Below are positions 8,091 to 18,816 of a DNA stretch of 20,983 nucleotides, piece after piece (the stretch's first letter is position 1; the number at the start of each line of letters is the position of its first letter). Origin of the DNA: Periconia sp. R9002. Taxonomy: Eukaryota > Ascomycota > Dothideomycetes > Pleosporales > Periconiaceae. Position numbers and translations under genes: made by a program. The stretch is from the NCBI GenBank assembly GCA_023627715.1, contig JAMAHW010000190.1, positions 1 to 20,983 of the forward strand, written 5' to 3'. Under the pieces are notes generated by a model that saw only the letters and a program-made list of their open reading frames with translations, had not been told where the DNA came from and ran no database searches.

Positions 8091-11000
8091 TTAGAAAACT
8101 ATTTAGTTATAGTAATAATAGTAGAATATTTAGGTAGGTTTATTAATAATAGCTTCCTTAGTATATTTTAGAGTAATAGTAGATAGTAAACTAAAATATA
8201 AATACTAGCTAAAAGCCTTAGGCTAAATACTATTTATAATAGATATAAAAGTTATAGAAAACTAGACGTAACTATATATATCTTATTTATTTTAGTTTTA
8301 GCTTAGTAGTAGTTAAAGTTTAGTCTATACGTTACTATAGCGTAAGTAGCTCTAATATTATTAGTAGCTATATCTAATACCTTATCTCTATAGTTTAAGA
8401 GTAGTATAACTATTCTATTTTTAGTAAGCGCTATTTAATTATTAGTAGAACTAAATTTAGGCTCTATCTCTAAGTATAAATATATTATATAATAGAGTAT
8501 TAATATAGTTTTATTAAAAGGTAAAATATATAGCTCTATTATTTTTAAAACTTTTTATTTTTTTATATTTATTATTACCTAAACTATAGAATAGCTCTAT
8601 AGTAGAAAATCTAATTAATAGTTTTAGCTTAGAAGTAAGAAAGTCTACTACGCTTTTCTACTATAGCTAATAGCTTTTAGTAATATAAATACCTACCTAA
8701 CTTTTATAATATACTATGTTAAAAAATGTATATTATAATATATATAAGTAAATATATTTAATTCTACTAAATATTTATAATAAAAGAATAACTAGTTATA
8801 ATAGATTAAATATACTAAAAAAATATAGTTTACTAAAATAGCTACTATACTTTAGATTCTAACTTAATACTATTAATTATTATCTAATTTATTATTAAGT
8901 AGCTATAAGTTTATTTAGGTAGATTTTTTCCTTTTTTTTTAGTTTCTCTCTATCTAATTACCTACTTTACTAATAGTACTATAGGGTAAGTACTTATTTA
9001 CTAGTAAAAAGAATATAATTTTAGCTAAGCTAAACTCTAATTCTAGTATTTTAGCTATAAACTTCTATGCTAGTTAGTATAACTTACTATTTTATATAAT
9101 ATAGTTTTTCTCTCTCTAACTAATACTACTTTTAGATTTATTATAGTTAATATTATTAAACAGCTTAGAACTATATATAAAAAAGAATAACTAGTTAATT
9201 ATATTTTAATTAGCTAACTAAAACTTAACTTTTATATTTATATACCTAGAGTAGATAAGTATAGGATCTAGGTATTTAATATAATTAGTAGTTATAATTA
9301 ATACTTATCTCTCTAATAAGCCTATACTATTAAAAATATTAAAAATAGTTAATAGTAAAACTTTTTTATCTAACTTTTAAAAATTCCTACTTAGACTAGT
9401 ATTTATATTAGTATTTTATTCCTATATTAGGCTAACTATATTAATATTTTTTAGTAAGATAATATACTACTATAGAAAATTAATAAAAAGGGTTTTTAGG
9501 CTTTAGTTACTAAAGCTAGAAATACTAAATACGTAGAAGTCTAAACTAAATTACTCTATAATAAAAATACTAAAGCTGAATTTTCTAGTTTTTAGTAGTT
9601 TATAGAAGAGATATCTTTATTAGTAAAGTAGATTATATATATAGTACTATAATTTTATCTAAAAATTAAAAACGTTAGCTATATTATTAAGTAATATTTT
9701 TTTTATTTCTTTTTTAATAACTATAGTTACTATATCTCTTTTACTTTTTAATTTAAATAGTTTCTACGCATTCTTTTAATACTTAAAGATATAAATTTTA
9801 TTCTTAATAAGCGCTATATAGTAGTAGTAGTATTTACTAAAAAGCTTTTTTAAAACTTTTAGATTCTATTTAAAGTAAGATAAAGTAACTTTTTCTTTTA
9901 TAAAACTAAACTATTTTTAAGTCTAATTACGTATAAATATAAATAGCCTACTATTATATTAGAAAAAAGAGCGACTATTATATAAAGAGTAGTAAAATAG
10001 CTTTTTTTTAATAGGTTTATTTATATCTATAGATAATTTATAGTTAACCTTAATAAGAGAAGTGCGTACTAATTAAGTAAATAGTTAAAAGTATACCTAA
10101 AAAATAAGTATTTTATAAGCTTTATTATAATAGAGTACTTTAATCTTTAATACTATAAGCTTATTAGAGGTTAATACTATTATTACTTAGGCTAAATTTA
10201 CTAATAAAAGTAGGTTTCTACTAACTTCTCTATATATTCTAAAGTATACTTCCTAAATAATAGAAGTAAACTACTAATATAAAGTACCTAATTATAGATA
10301 CTTAAGCTACTAGTAAGAAGAAACTATATAGAAAAAGTTATAGGGGCTAAGCTAAAAAAAAAGAGGTCTAAAAAGAGTATCTAATTAAATAAGAAAAACT
10401 AATTATAGGTAGGGCTAGCGTTACTAAGTAAAGCTATATTAGAGAGTACCTAAAGCTAGTAAGTTAGTAAAAAGGCGTAGAAGTAAATTAATATACTTAA
10501 AGATACTTTTTTTAATAGATAAAATAGCTACTTTTATACTTTTAGAGCGTAGCTAGCTAGCTGTTTTAAGCTAATAAATATAATATAAATTAAATATTAT
10601 ATTTATATATAACTAGATATTCCTTATAAGGATTAGCTATATATTTAAAAAGTATATATTAGTAAGTATTAATCTATTAGAAACCCTACGTAACCTATAG
10701 ATAATCTCTAAATATAAATAAGCTAACTAATAAGTTTATATAAACTTATTAAGTAACTAATACTTAATCTTTTATATATATTTATCTTTCTATAAATAAC
10801 TTATAGCCTTCTTTAAGTTTAGCTTACTATAATAAGTCCCTTTATAGTAATATATATAAATATTATTTCTAGATAAGCTTATATAATATTAGAATAGAGA
10901 TATATACGCTAATTAATATAGTAGAATATAGAAAGGTATAAATAAGAACTATACTATTTATATAAGCTATTAGATTTCTTACGTAAAGTATACGTAAGCT

Positions 11001-11098
11001 AAAGTATTTAAATTAATTAGTTAGCTATAAATAATAACTATAGTAATATAATTTATTATCTCTAAACCTTAGCTATAAAAAAGTAAGTAAGGATTTCT
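8091..11098. other. Unassigned RIP-mutated DNA
   Basis: I could not assign any protein family here. Coding-like traces exist: a minus-strand frame at about 8400-8260 (reads R-D-K-V-L-D-I-A-T-N-N-I-R-A-T-Y) and a plus-strand frame at about 9370-9930 rich in Lys and Asn whose stops are all of RIP type. Either could be remains of another transposon. A 24-bp palindrome sits at 10728-10751. No LTR, terminal inverted repeat or RNA gene was recognised. Confidence 0.4.
10728..10751. repeat. 24-bp perfect palindrome
   Basis: The sequence reads the same on both strands, centred on gtttatataaac. In DNA this rich in A and T long palindromes arise easily, so it need not be functional. Confidence 0.6.
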
Positions 11099-11185
11099 AA
11101 GTTATACCTACTTATATAAAGATTATTAAGTTATACCTCTAGTTTATCTTTTCTTTAAGTTACACCTACGCTACTAAGCCTTAGA
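11099..11185 (-). repeat. 29-bp repeat array, inverted arm (about 3 diverged units)
   Basis: Units start at 11099, 11128 and 11157, exactly 29 bp apart, each opening with aagtta(t/c)acct. The opening is the reverse complement of the start of the units at 13351-13600 (ggtataactt type), and the period is the same, so this looks like a diverged, oppositely oriented part of one repeat family. The rest of each unit is poorly conserved. Confidence 0.6.
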
Positions 11186-13350
11186 TAGTAAAGCTAGTAC
11201 TTATACTAAAAAATTTAAAAGTAATACTAACTATAAAGTTTAGAAAATAAAAGTAGTAGGAAAGCTAATATAAAAGTTACTATTAGAGCTTCTAAATTAA
11301 TAAAACTAGATAGTTAAATTTTTTATTATTATAGATATATTCTATTTTATTATCCTAGTCTTTATATATTAACTATTTTTAGATTTTTACTTTAATTTCT
11401 GTTAGCTACTTTACTAGTAGAGGTTAATATATTTTTTATAAAAGCTAAAGTTTATTACCTTCTTAGGAGTTTTATAGTTAACTAATATTAGATAAGAAAG
11501 CTAGTAATAGTTTTTTACCTTAATATTACTATTATAAAGATAGTTATTTACTAGCTATAACTTAATAATATTTATAATAGAAACGTTAAAAGTAAGCTAT
11601 TATAGTAGTTATAATAGTTCTATAGTTATACGTATAATTTTTTTACTTTAGCTATAATAAGTAGCTTATACTTTATAAAGGGGTATAGTTAGGTAGTAAT
11701 AAGAGTTACTTAGTCTAGTATATAAGAGGCTTAAGCGTTAACGCTAAATTACATTAGCTAAAAACTACTAATATTATTATTTTAATATACTTTTTTTATA
11801 ATTATACTTAATAAATACTATACTATAATTATATTTAAAACTATTATATAGTAACTAAAGTTAAAAGAATACTAGTACTAAGTAAAGACTAGGATAGGAT
11901 TTTAGAGTTCTATAAAGAAAAAGTTTATAATTAGAGCTATTAGTAAAAAATATATACTAATTAATTTATAGATAGAATATAACTATAAATTATTTATATA
12001 GGAAAAATAATCTTCGCCTTAAGCTATTAAAAGAGTACCTACTAAAATAGTTTTAGTATTAGTTAATACTAAAAGTACTAAAGCGTTTAGAATTTATAAG
12101 CTATAAAGTTAGAATTTAAAATTTATTAGTAGTATTAGAATAGATATAGGATTAACTATAATCTATTAGGATTCTAAATAGATATTCTTCTATACTAGTT
12201 AACTTAGATTTTAATATCTAAAAGAAAAAAAGTAATTTTATAATTATTTTTATAAATAATTAGGTTTCTAAGTAAATCTTAGTACTATACTATTTAAAAC
12301 TAAAACTATAATAAATAGTATAGTTTATAAGTAATATAGCTATATTAAAAATATTTTACTACTAACTTAATCTATTTTAATAACTTTTTTAACTTTATTA
12401 ATTATTAACTTAAATATATTACTAGTAAGTGTCTCTACTTAAAAAATAAGTATATAAAGCTAAATAATATTTCTTTTAGAGTAGCTAGTATTAAACTTAT
12501 ATTAAGGTAGAGGATACTATTTAACTAAAGTTAAGTTAATAATAGTAGATTTAGTTAGGCCTAAAGTACTACCTATAAATTCTTCTCTCTACCTTTTAGG
12601 TAACTTTATATAAATTAATACTTACTAATATAAATTTTTAGATACTAATAAAGTTAGCGTAGCTAGGACTCTAGTATTTAGCCTTTTTAAGCCTAGAGAA
12701 TTATCTTTATCTACTATACTAAGTTTTTTAAGTAGCTATAATATAATATTTACTAGATCTATTAGCTATAGAGACTTAGTATTATAACTTTACTAAACCT
12801 ACCTTTTAAAAAGTCTTAAAATAACTACTTATTTTTAATAGTTATTTTTTTAACTTTATTAAGAGCTTTACTAATATTACTATAGTATAAATATTATATA
12901 AGCTTTTAGCTATAGACGAACTCTATAATATAGTTAAAAAGGTATTTAAATTATAATTTAGATAGTTAATTTAGAGCCTAGATAGTATATAATAATCTAT
13001 AAAACTTTAAGGTATTATATTTAAGTATTTATAAACGTATACTTCTTTCTAAATTATATAACTCTTTTTTAAATATAAACTTAATTATATACTTTACCTT
13101 TATTATAAGCTAATTTAGGAGGGCGCTTTTTATAGAATAACTACTTAAAGTTTAAGTAGTTAATATAAGGATTTTTTAAATAATTATCTATACTTAAAGT
13201 TTTACTATCTATTTTAAAGTTTTATTTAGGCTTTAATTATTAATAGTTTTTATATTATTACTAATCTTAATAAATTAGTAGTTAAATAGAGACTAATATA
13301 AAGATATACTAACGTACTAAAAAGTAACTAGAACTTTATATAGTAAAAAA
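11186..13350. other. Unassigned segment between inverted 29-bp arrays
   Basis: About 2.2 kb without a recognised domain. Plus-strand frames at about 11860-12120 and 12540-12790 can be followed with only RIP-type stops (the second reads V-D-L-V-R-P-K-V-L-P, later A-R-T-L-V-F-S-L-F-K-P-R-E-L), but I cannot place them in a family. With inverted repeat arrays on both sides this could be the body of a DNA transposon with subterminal repeats; that is inference. Confidence 0.4.
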
Positions 13351-13600
13351 GTATAACTAGAAAAGCTTAAGTAGAAAGAGTATAATTAGAAAAGCGTTAA
13401 GTAGAGAGGTATAACTAGAAAACTTTAGGTAGAAGAAGTATAACTAAAAAAGCGTTAGGTAGAGAGGTATAACTAAAAAACCTTAGGTAGAAAAAGTATA
13501 ACTAAAAAAGCGTTAGGTAAAGAGGTATAACTAAAAAACTTTAGATAGGAAAGGTATAACTAGAAAAGCGTTAGGTAGAGAGGTGTAACTAAAAAAACTT
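13351..13600 (+). repeat. 29-bp minisatellite array with 58-bp higher-order unit
   Basis: Eight full units start every 29 bp at 13351, 13380, 13409, 13438, 13467, 13496, 13525 and 13554, with a ninth partial unit from 13583. All open with gtataact or a one-base variant. From unit 2 on the second halves alternate between gcgttaggtagagag (even units) and ctttaggtagaaraa (odd units), so the array is a tandem of 58-bp dimers. Like everything around it, it lacks CA and nearly lacks TG. Confidence 0.95.
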
Positions 13601-15946
13601 TACTTTAGGTATAGCTTTTAATAAAGAAGCCTTACTTTTATTACTTTTTATATACTAAATAGTACTATACTTATTCTTACTATATAGCGTACTTTTAAAT
13701 TACTATATAGATTTATAATATACTATAAAAAAATAGTGCTAACTTTAATATAAAAAGAGTAGCTTAATACTATTATAAAAGTAAACCTTTCTCTTTACTT
13801 TACTCTACTTTATATATATAATAGGTATTTCTACTTAAATAAAATAGTTAAACTATAGTTATTAATAGATAACTATATATTATATACTATACTTTAGCTA
13901 TATTTAGTAGTATTATACTACTCTATTAGACTAGCTATAGCTTTATAGTATCTAGCTAAACTAAATATAGAACTATAGTATTTTACTAAACTAACTACAG
14001 CGTAGAGAAATAAAAAAAAATACTAATATTTCTTAACTAATAAAGTATTATATAGTAATATAGTAAGTACTTTATACGTAAATAACTATAACTTAAAGTT
14101 TACTAGTACTTATTAGAGAAATTCTATCTATTTAAAGAAGATAATTTTTAGTAGGAAACTTATACCTAATCTTACTTTAATATAGATATATATTATTTTT
14201 ATATATATTATATTATTTTTTAATATTATACGAATAATAGTAAGTATTAAATTTAAGCTACTTATTAATACCTATAATTTCTACTCTATTATTAGAACTA
14301 ATAGAGTAAGATATAATATTAAAGTTTAGGATTACTAGAATATAAAGTATAAATACTTTTTTATAAATAAAAAATAAATAAGTAAGCTTCTAAACGTAAG
14401 TAATAAGTTTCTAAGTTAATATATATTAGGTATATAAAGTATATAATATATAATTAGTATTTTAGGGAGTATTTATAGGCTTAATACTATAGAGAAGGTA
14501 GTTACTTTTTTTATTTACTAGGTATTTATTATAAATAGAACGGTCCTTTTAATTAGTTTAATAATAAAGATACTTTATTTATACTTTATTTTTTTTATAA
14601 ACTTATAGAGCTTTAATATACTATAAAAGTTATTATTAGGATTTATATACTACGTACTTTCTTTAGTCTAGCTTAGAGTACTTTACTTCTAACTTAGCTT
14701 TTTGCTTTTTTACTTAGTAGAGTTAAAATTAATAATAATAGAGTTATTACTATCTATTATAATATTATAAGAACTTAGGTTATTATATATAAAGTTAAAA
14801 GTGTATAAATAGTAGATTCTACTTTTAATACTCTTAATATACTAATTAATATTAATAGATTCCTTTATTTATAGTTTTTACGCTAAAGTTATAGAATACT
14901 TTATAAATTAGAGACCTTTTATAACTCTATTTTTAATAGTATACTCTAGATATTTTATAATATTTAGATATAGATATACTATAAGAATCTAGTATACTTT
15001 AGCTTCTACTAAAAGCTAATTACTAAGTTTAGAGAATATTATAAGATTAAAGCCTAGAAAGCTTAGCTTCTTAATATAGATATTTAGAGGTAGCTATTAA
15101 GAAGCTTAAGTTAGATTTAGATTCTACTTAAGCTAAATTTTATTAATAGGTATTTTAAATAAACTTACTTTACTAATATTAACTTTAGAGTAAAGTTAAA
15201 GCTAATATAAGCTTTTTACGTAAAAAATTTTACTATATTACTAAATTATAATATTTATATAGCTAAATTTAGAGTTATTACTTATTTTAATAAAGATCTT
15301 TACTTAGTTAAGAATTTTTATTATATAGTCTAAAATAGCGTAAGAATAAGCTAAAATAAGTAATTTTTATTAGTAAATTCTAAAGTTTCTATAATTTAAA
15401 CGTAAACTATATATATATAAAACTAAACTCTACCTAGTAGGCTAATTAACTATAGAACTACTTAGTAAGTTAGGCGTTAGACTTTATAATACTTATATAC
15501 TACCTAGTAGACTAGAACTAATTATATTACTCTATAGTATATAGCTACTATAGCGTATTTAGAACTTAAGTAGTAAGTAAAAATTCTTTAGCTATTAACT
15601 ATCTTTTTATCTATCTTACTATTTTATTAAGCTTATATTTATACTACTATAAAGATATATATAATTAGAAAATAGTATAACGCTAAACGTTATATAGTTT
15701 ACTTTTTACTACTACTTTTAAGTCTAAGTTATAAAACTAAGCTTTATATACGTAAGTCTACTATAAATTTCTAAGTACCTATTAAGTACTTATAGCCTAG
15801 CTAATAAGTTCTATATATAACTTTAATTAAGCTAAAAAATACGTACTACTACTTTATACTTTCTATCTAAGCTACTATAATAATATATATATATTACTAC
15901 TAAATTCTACTAATATTTACTACTTATAGAAATATTTAGTAGTCTA
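13601..15946. other. Unassigned RIP-mutated DNA upstream of the NLR
   Basis: No domain recognised. A minus-strand frame around 14800-14450 is rich in Ser, Asn and Lys and open apart from RIP-type stops, and plus-strand frames around 14820-15180 are similar. The last few hundred bases should hold the old promoter of the NLR gene, but no element of it can be distinguished. Confidence 0.4.
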
Positions 15947-16655
15947 ATATATCTTCTAAAGCACTTACTAAATAGTAGTTTTAAACTAGTTTTATTTAGT
16001 AATAATAACTTTCTTCTATATACTATCTTATTATATATATAAATTAAAGGCTAGGAAGTTACCTACTATAAGCTAGCTAAAGGTATAAGAAAAGATAAGG
16101 CTAACTATAGTAAACTATAGTTCTACGTAGATAAAGTAGATTAAAATAGCTTATAGTACTTATAAGTAGATATCTACTATATTAATAAAAGTATTAGCGT
16201 TAAAGTTAGTACTATAATTAACTTTATATTTTACTAGTACTAGTACGTAAAAAAGTACTATATATATCTATCTAATATTAAGGTTCCTAATAAGGTTATT
16301 AACTCTTAGCTCTTTTATAGCTTATAGAAGGCTATATTTTAATAGAGCTAATAGTTTATATAAAGCTAAACGCTATAAAAGCTAGTTATACTAACTATAG
16401 TTAAGTTCTTCTTTAAAAAGGGTAGATAGTTAGGTAGTAGAATATTACTAAAGTAGGAAATATATAAGATTACTAAAGTTTTTATTAAAGTACTAAAAAA
16501 ATAGCGTCTAAGTAAGTTTAGCGTTAAAGAATAGATAAGCTAAGTAGTTAAGTATATAATAATATTAGAAGAAAATAAAGTATATTATTTACTAAAGATA
16601 TATAAAGTATTTTTACTACTTATTTATAGTAAAGGCGAAGCGTATGTAAAGCTAT
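15947..16655 (+). other. HET effector domain (mutated)
   Basis: Conserved blocks in one frame: L-S-H-T-W at 16028-16042 followed by E-V-T-Y; K-A-x-Y-S-K-L; Y-L-W-V-D-T-C-C-I at about 16157-16183 with Trp now a stop and both Cys now Tyr; Y-Y-I-Y-L-S-N-V/I near 16250; R-G-W-T-L-Q-E-L at 16361-16384 with Arg, Trp and Gln now stops; F-S-V-x-E-x-I-S; Y-C-L-L-G-I-Y (now Y-Y-L-L-K-I-Y) and Y-G-E-G-E-A near 16600-16645. These are the signature blocks of the family. Confidence 0.93.
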
Positions 16656-16659
16656 AACT

Positions 16660-16669
16660 AAAAAAAAAA
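16660..16669 (+). other. Run of ten A where the NLR frame shifts
   Basis: HET reads in frame 2 mod 3 up to here; the rest of the gene reads in frame 1 mod 3. Loss of one A (or gain of two) explains it. No intron is needed, because S-I-K-V-V-E-K follows directly. Confidence 0.65.
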
Positions 16670-16740
16670 GTATAAAAGTAGTAGAAAAAAGAAGGAACTA
16701 AATATATATATAACTTAATAGGTACGTTTGCATAGTAGTA

Positions 16741-17720
16741 GTTATATATATAAGCTAATAAAGTATAGTTTCCTTATTATTACTTTTTCTAAGAAATAAG
16801 TAGTTTATTAGGTAAAAAAATTAGCTTTACTTTTTTAAATACTTTATTAACTCTAGTATACTTTATTATATAATAATATATAGACTAAAAAGCTATAAAA
16901 AATTAGTGCTAGCTTTTAAACTTACCTACTACGCGCTAGTCTAATATACTAAGTATTCTATTTTCTAGGTACTAGTTTTTAGCTACTAAAGCTTTAAACT
17001 TATATTTTATAATATTAGCTTTTACTTTTATATACTTAGTATTAGTAAAAATAATATAGATATTAAGTAGCTTATTAAAAATACGTTAAGCTTAAATAGC
17101 GTAGATTACTAGATTATAATTATAAATAATATAGATAATACTAGCGTTTTTATAAATAATACTAAAGTACTTATAGATAGTACTAATATTAATACTAAGT
17201 TAGCTTATCTATAGAACTACTTTTTAAATAGTAATAGTAGTAAAATCTTATTTATAATATAGAATAAGAAGACTACTAAAAAGTTAACTCTAAGCTATAC
17301 TCTAAAGCTAAAAAATATAAGCTAAATAGAAGCGTAGTAACTACTAGCGTAGTAGATATTAAAGTAGATACTACTTAATAATAAAGAAGCTATAGACTAG
17401 CTACTAAAGTTACTTAAGTATTTACTACTTACTATTATATAGGCGTTTACTTTTATTAATAGTAATAATATATTAGTATTTAAGTACCTTTTACTATTCT
17501 AAATAATAAATACTAAAACTAAGCTTTTTAGTAAGTACTTTAAGGACCTTAGCTAATATAAGGAGCTAAAAAGTACTATTACTAGAACTTAGTATATTTT
17601 ATTTAACTAAATATAGAAGTAAAACCTACTTACTATAAAGTATCTTTTATTTATAGTATATATTAACTATATTAGTATTTTTTAATTACTATTACCTCTT
17701 AGTAGTTTAGTACTATAGTA
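16741..17720 (+). other. NB-ARC nucleotide-binding domain (mutated)
   Basis: The entry motif F-L-x-N-K-x-F-I-G-R lies at about 16777-16805. The P-loop at 16882-16905 reads R-L-K-S-Y-K-K-L, from G-L-G-G-C-G-K-S: Gly codons became Arg or Lys and the Ser TCA became TTA. Then Y-S-I-F-W-V (W now a stop). Walker B at 17110-17136 reads stop-I-I-I-I-N-N-I-D, from W-x-I-x-V-D-N-A-D. The L-P-L-A-type helix at 17422-17445 is followed by Q-A-F-T-F-I-N. The domain normally binds ATP/ADP and drives oligomerisation. Confidence 0.9.
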
Positions 17721-18009
17721 GACTAAAGTAATAGAGATGCTAAAAAGATATATATTTATTATAAAGTAGTAGTAGGCTTTATAAAAGCTAGGTAGTAAGA
17801 AGTACTTTAATATATACTAGCTAGTATATATAGCGTTAGTATAGTAGCTAAAGGGCTAAAGTAAATAGTTAACTTAGATAGTAAAAGTAGTAGGGTAACT
17901 TAAGAAGCTAATTCTATATAGTAGGTATAAAAAGAAAAAAGTATAAATAGCGTATTTTTTATATATAATTTATATAACTAAATTAGATAGTATATTAGAA
18001 AAAATAGTT

Positions 18010-18660
18010 AAAACCTTACTCCTAAGTTAGGTAAAATAATATTAGACTAGCCTTAGTTAATACTTAGCTATAGAGATAATATATTAATAAGCCTTATTAT
18101 TATAAGAAAGAAAGTTAGGAAATAAGTATATTAATATACTTATAAGTATAAATAAAGTAGTAGAAACGCTTAAAAGCTAAGGTAAGTATAATAAGGTAGA
18201 CTTAATAAACTAAAAGACGCTAGTATAGTATAAAAAGATACTTAAATAGAAGTATTTTAATACGCTAATAAGTATAAATAACTTAGCGCTTATACTAGAG
18301 AACTAAGGTAAATATAAAAAAGTAGAATTAATAAGCTAAAAAATACTAGTACTAAAAAAAAAGGTACTTAGGTAAAAGTATTCTAATATACTAATAAGTA
18401 TAAGTAACTTAGTACTTATACTAGAGCACTAAGGTAAGTATAAAAAGGTAGAATTAATATATAAATAGGTACTATTAATAAGTAAAAAGGTGCTTAGGTA
18501 GGATTATTCTAACACACTAGTAAGTATATATAACTTTACCTATTTTTTTACTAAGTAATATTACTTTACTAAATCTTACGCTCTATATAAGTAGGTATAT
18601 ACTATATATACTACTATCTTAGGAAAAAACTATCTAACTACCTTCTTATATTATTAATAT
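18010..18660 (+). other. TPR (kinesin-light-chain-like) repeats, 42-residue units
   Basis: Units start at 18136, 18262, 18388 and 18514, exactly 126 bp apart, each of the form x-T-L-x-S-I-N-N-L-A-x-x-L-E-x-Q-G-K-Y-K-K-V-E-L, with Gln codons now stops. A partial unit precedes, and a last unit from 18514 drifts into A-L-Y-K-x-V-Y-T-I-Y-T-T-I-L-G-K-N-Y and a C-terminal Q-H-Y-like end. In NLRs such repeats act as the sensing surface. Confidence 0.93.
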
Positions 18661-18816
18661 TATTATAAAATACTTACGTTATAAAAGTAAAATTAGTTAA
18701 CTTTTTCTTTTATAATACTAACTACTAATATTATAAATATACTTAATAAAAAAAGGTTAAAGCTTTCCTATATACTAATAAAAATAAAGATTAGAAACTT
18801 AAAGTTCTTTTTATAG

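Larger units (their letters stand above)
15947..18816 (+). pseudogene. HET-NB-ARC-TPR NLR pseudogene
   Basis: Fungal NLRs with a HET effector sense a cue through C-terminal repeats, oligomerise through the nucleotide-binding domain and trigger heterokaryon incompatibility or cell death. About 957 codons can be followed. The start is probably an ATG turned ATA at 15947, before L-L-N-S-S-F-K-L and the HET opening P-P-Y-T-I-L-S-H-T-W at 16013-16042. HET spans to about 16650, NB-ARC about 16740-17720, a helical linker follows, then TPRs from about 18010 to 18660. The frame changes once, in a run of ten A at 16660-16669; otherwise differences are RIP-type. P-loop Gly and Ser codons are changed. 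The first in-frame stop not clearly inside homology is at 18814-18816, so the end is approximate. Identification is firm; its ancestral specificity cannot be known. Confidence 0.93.

Noticed and set aside
9370..9930. A nameable protein gene in the Lys/Asn-rich plus-strand frame
   Set aside because: The frame is open apart from RIP-type stops, but no conserved motif was recognised, and spurious open stretches on both strands are common when nearly all stops are TAA/TAG.
13351..13600. CRISPR array
   Set aside because: Units are contiguous 29-bp tandem repeats without unique spacers, in a fungal context.
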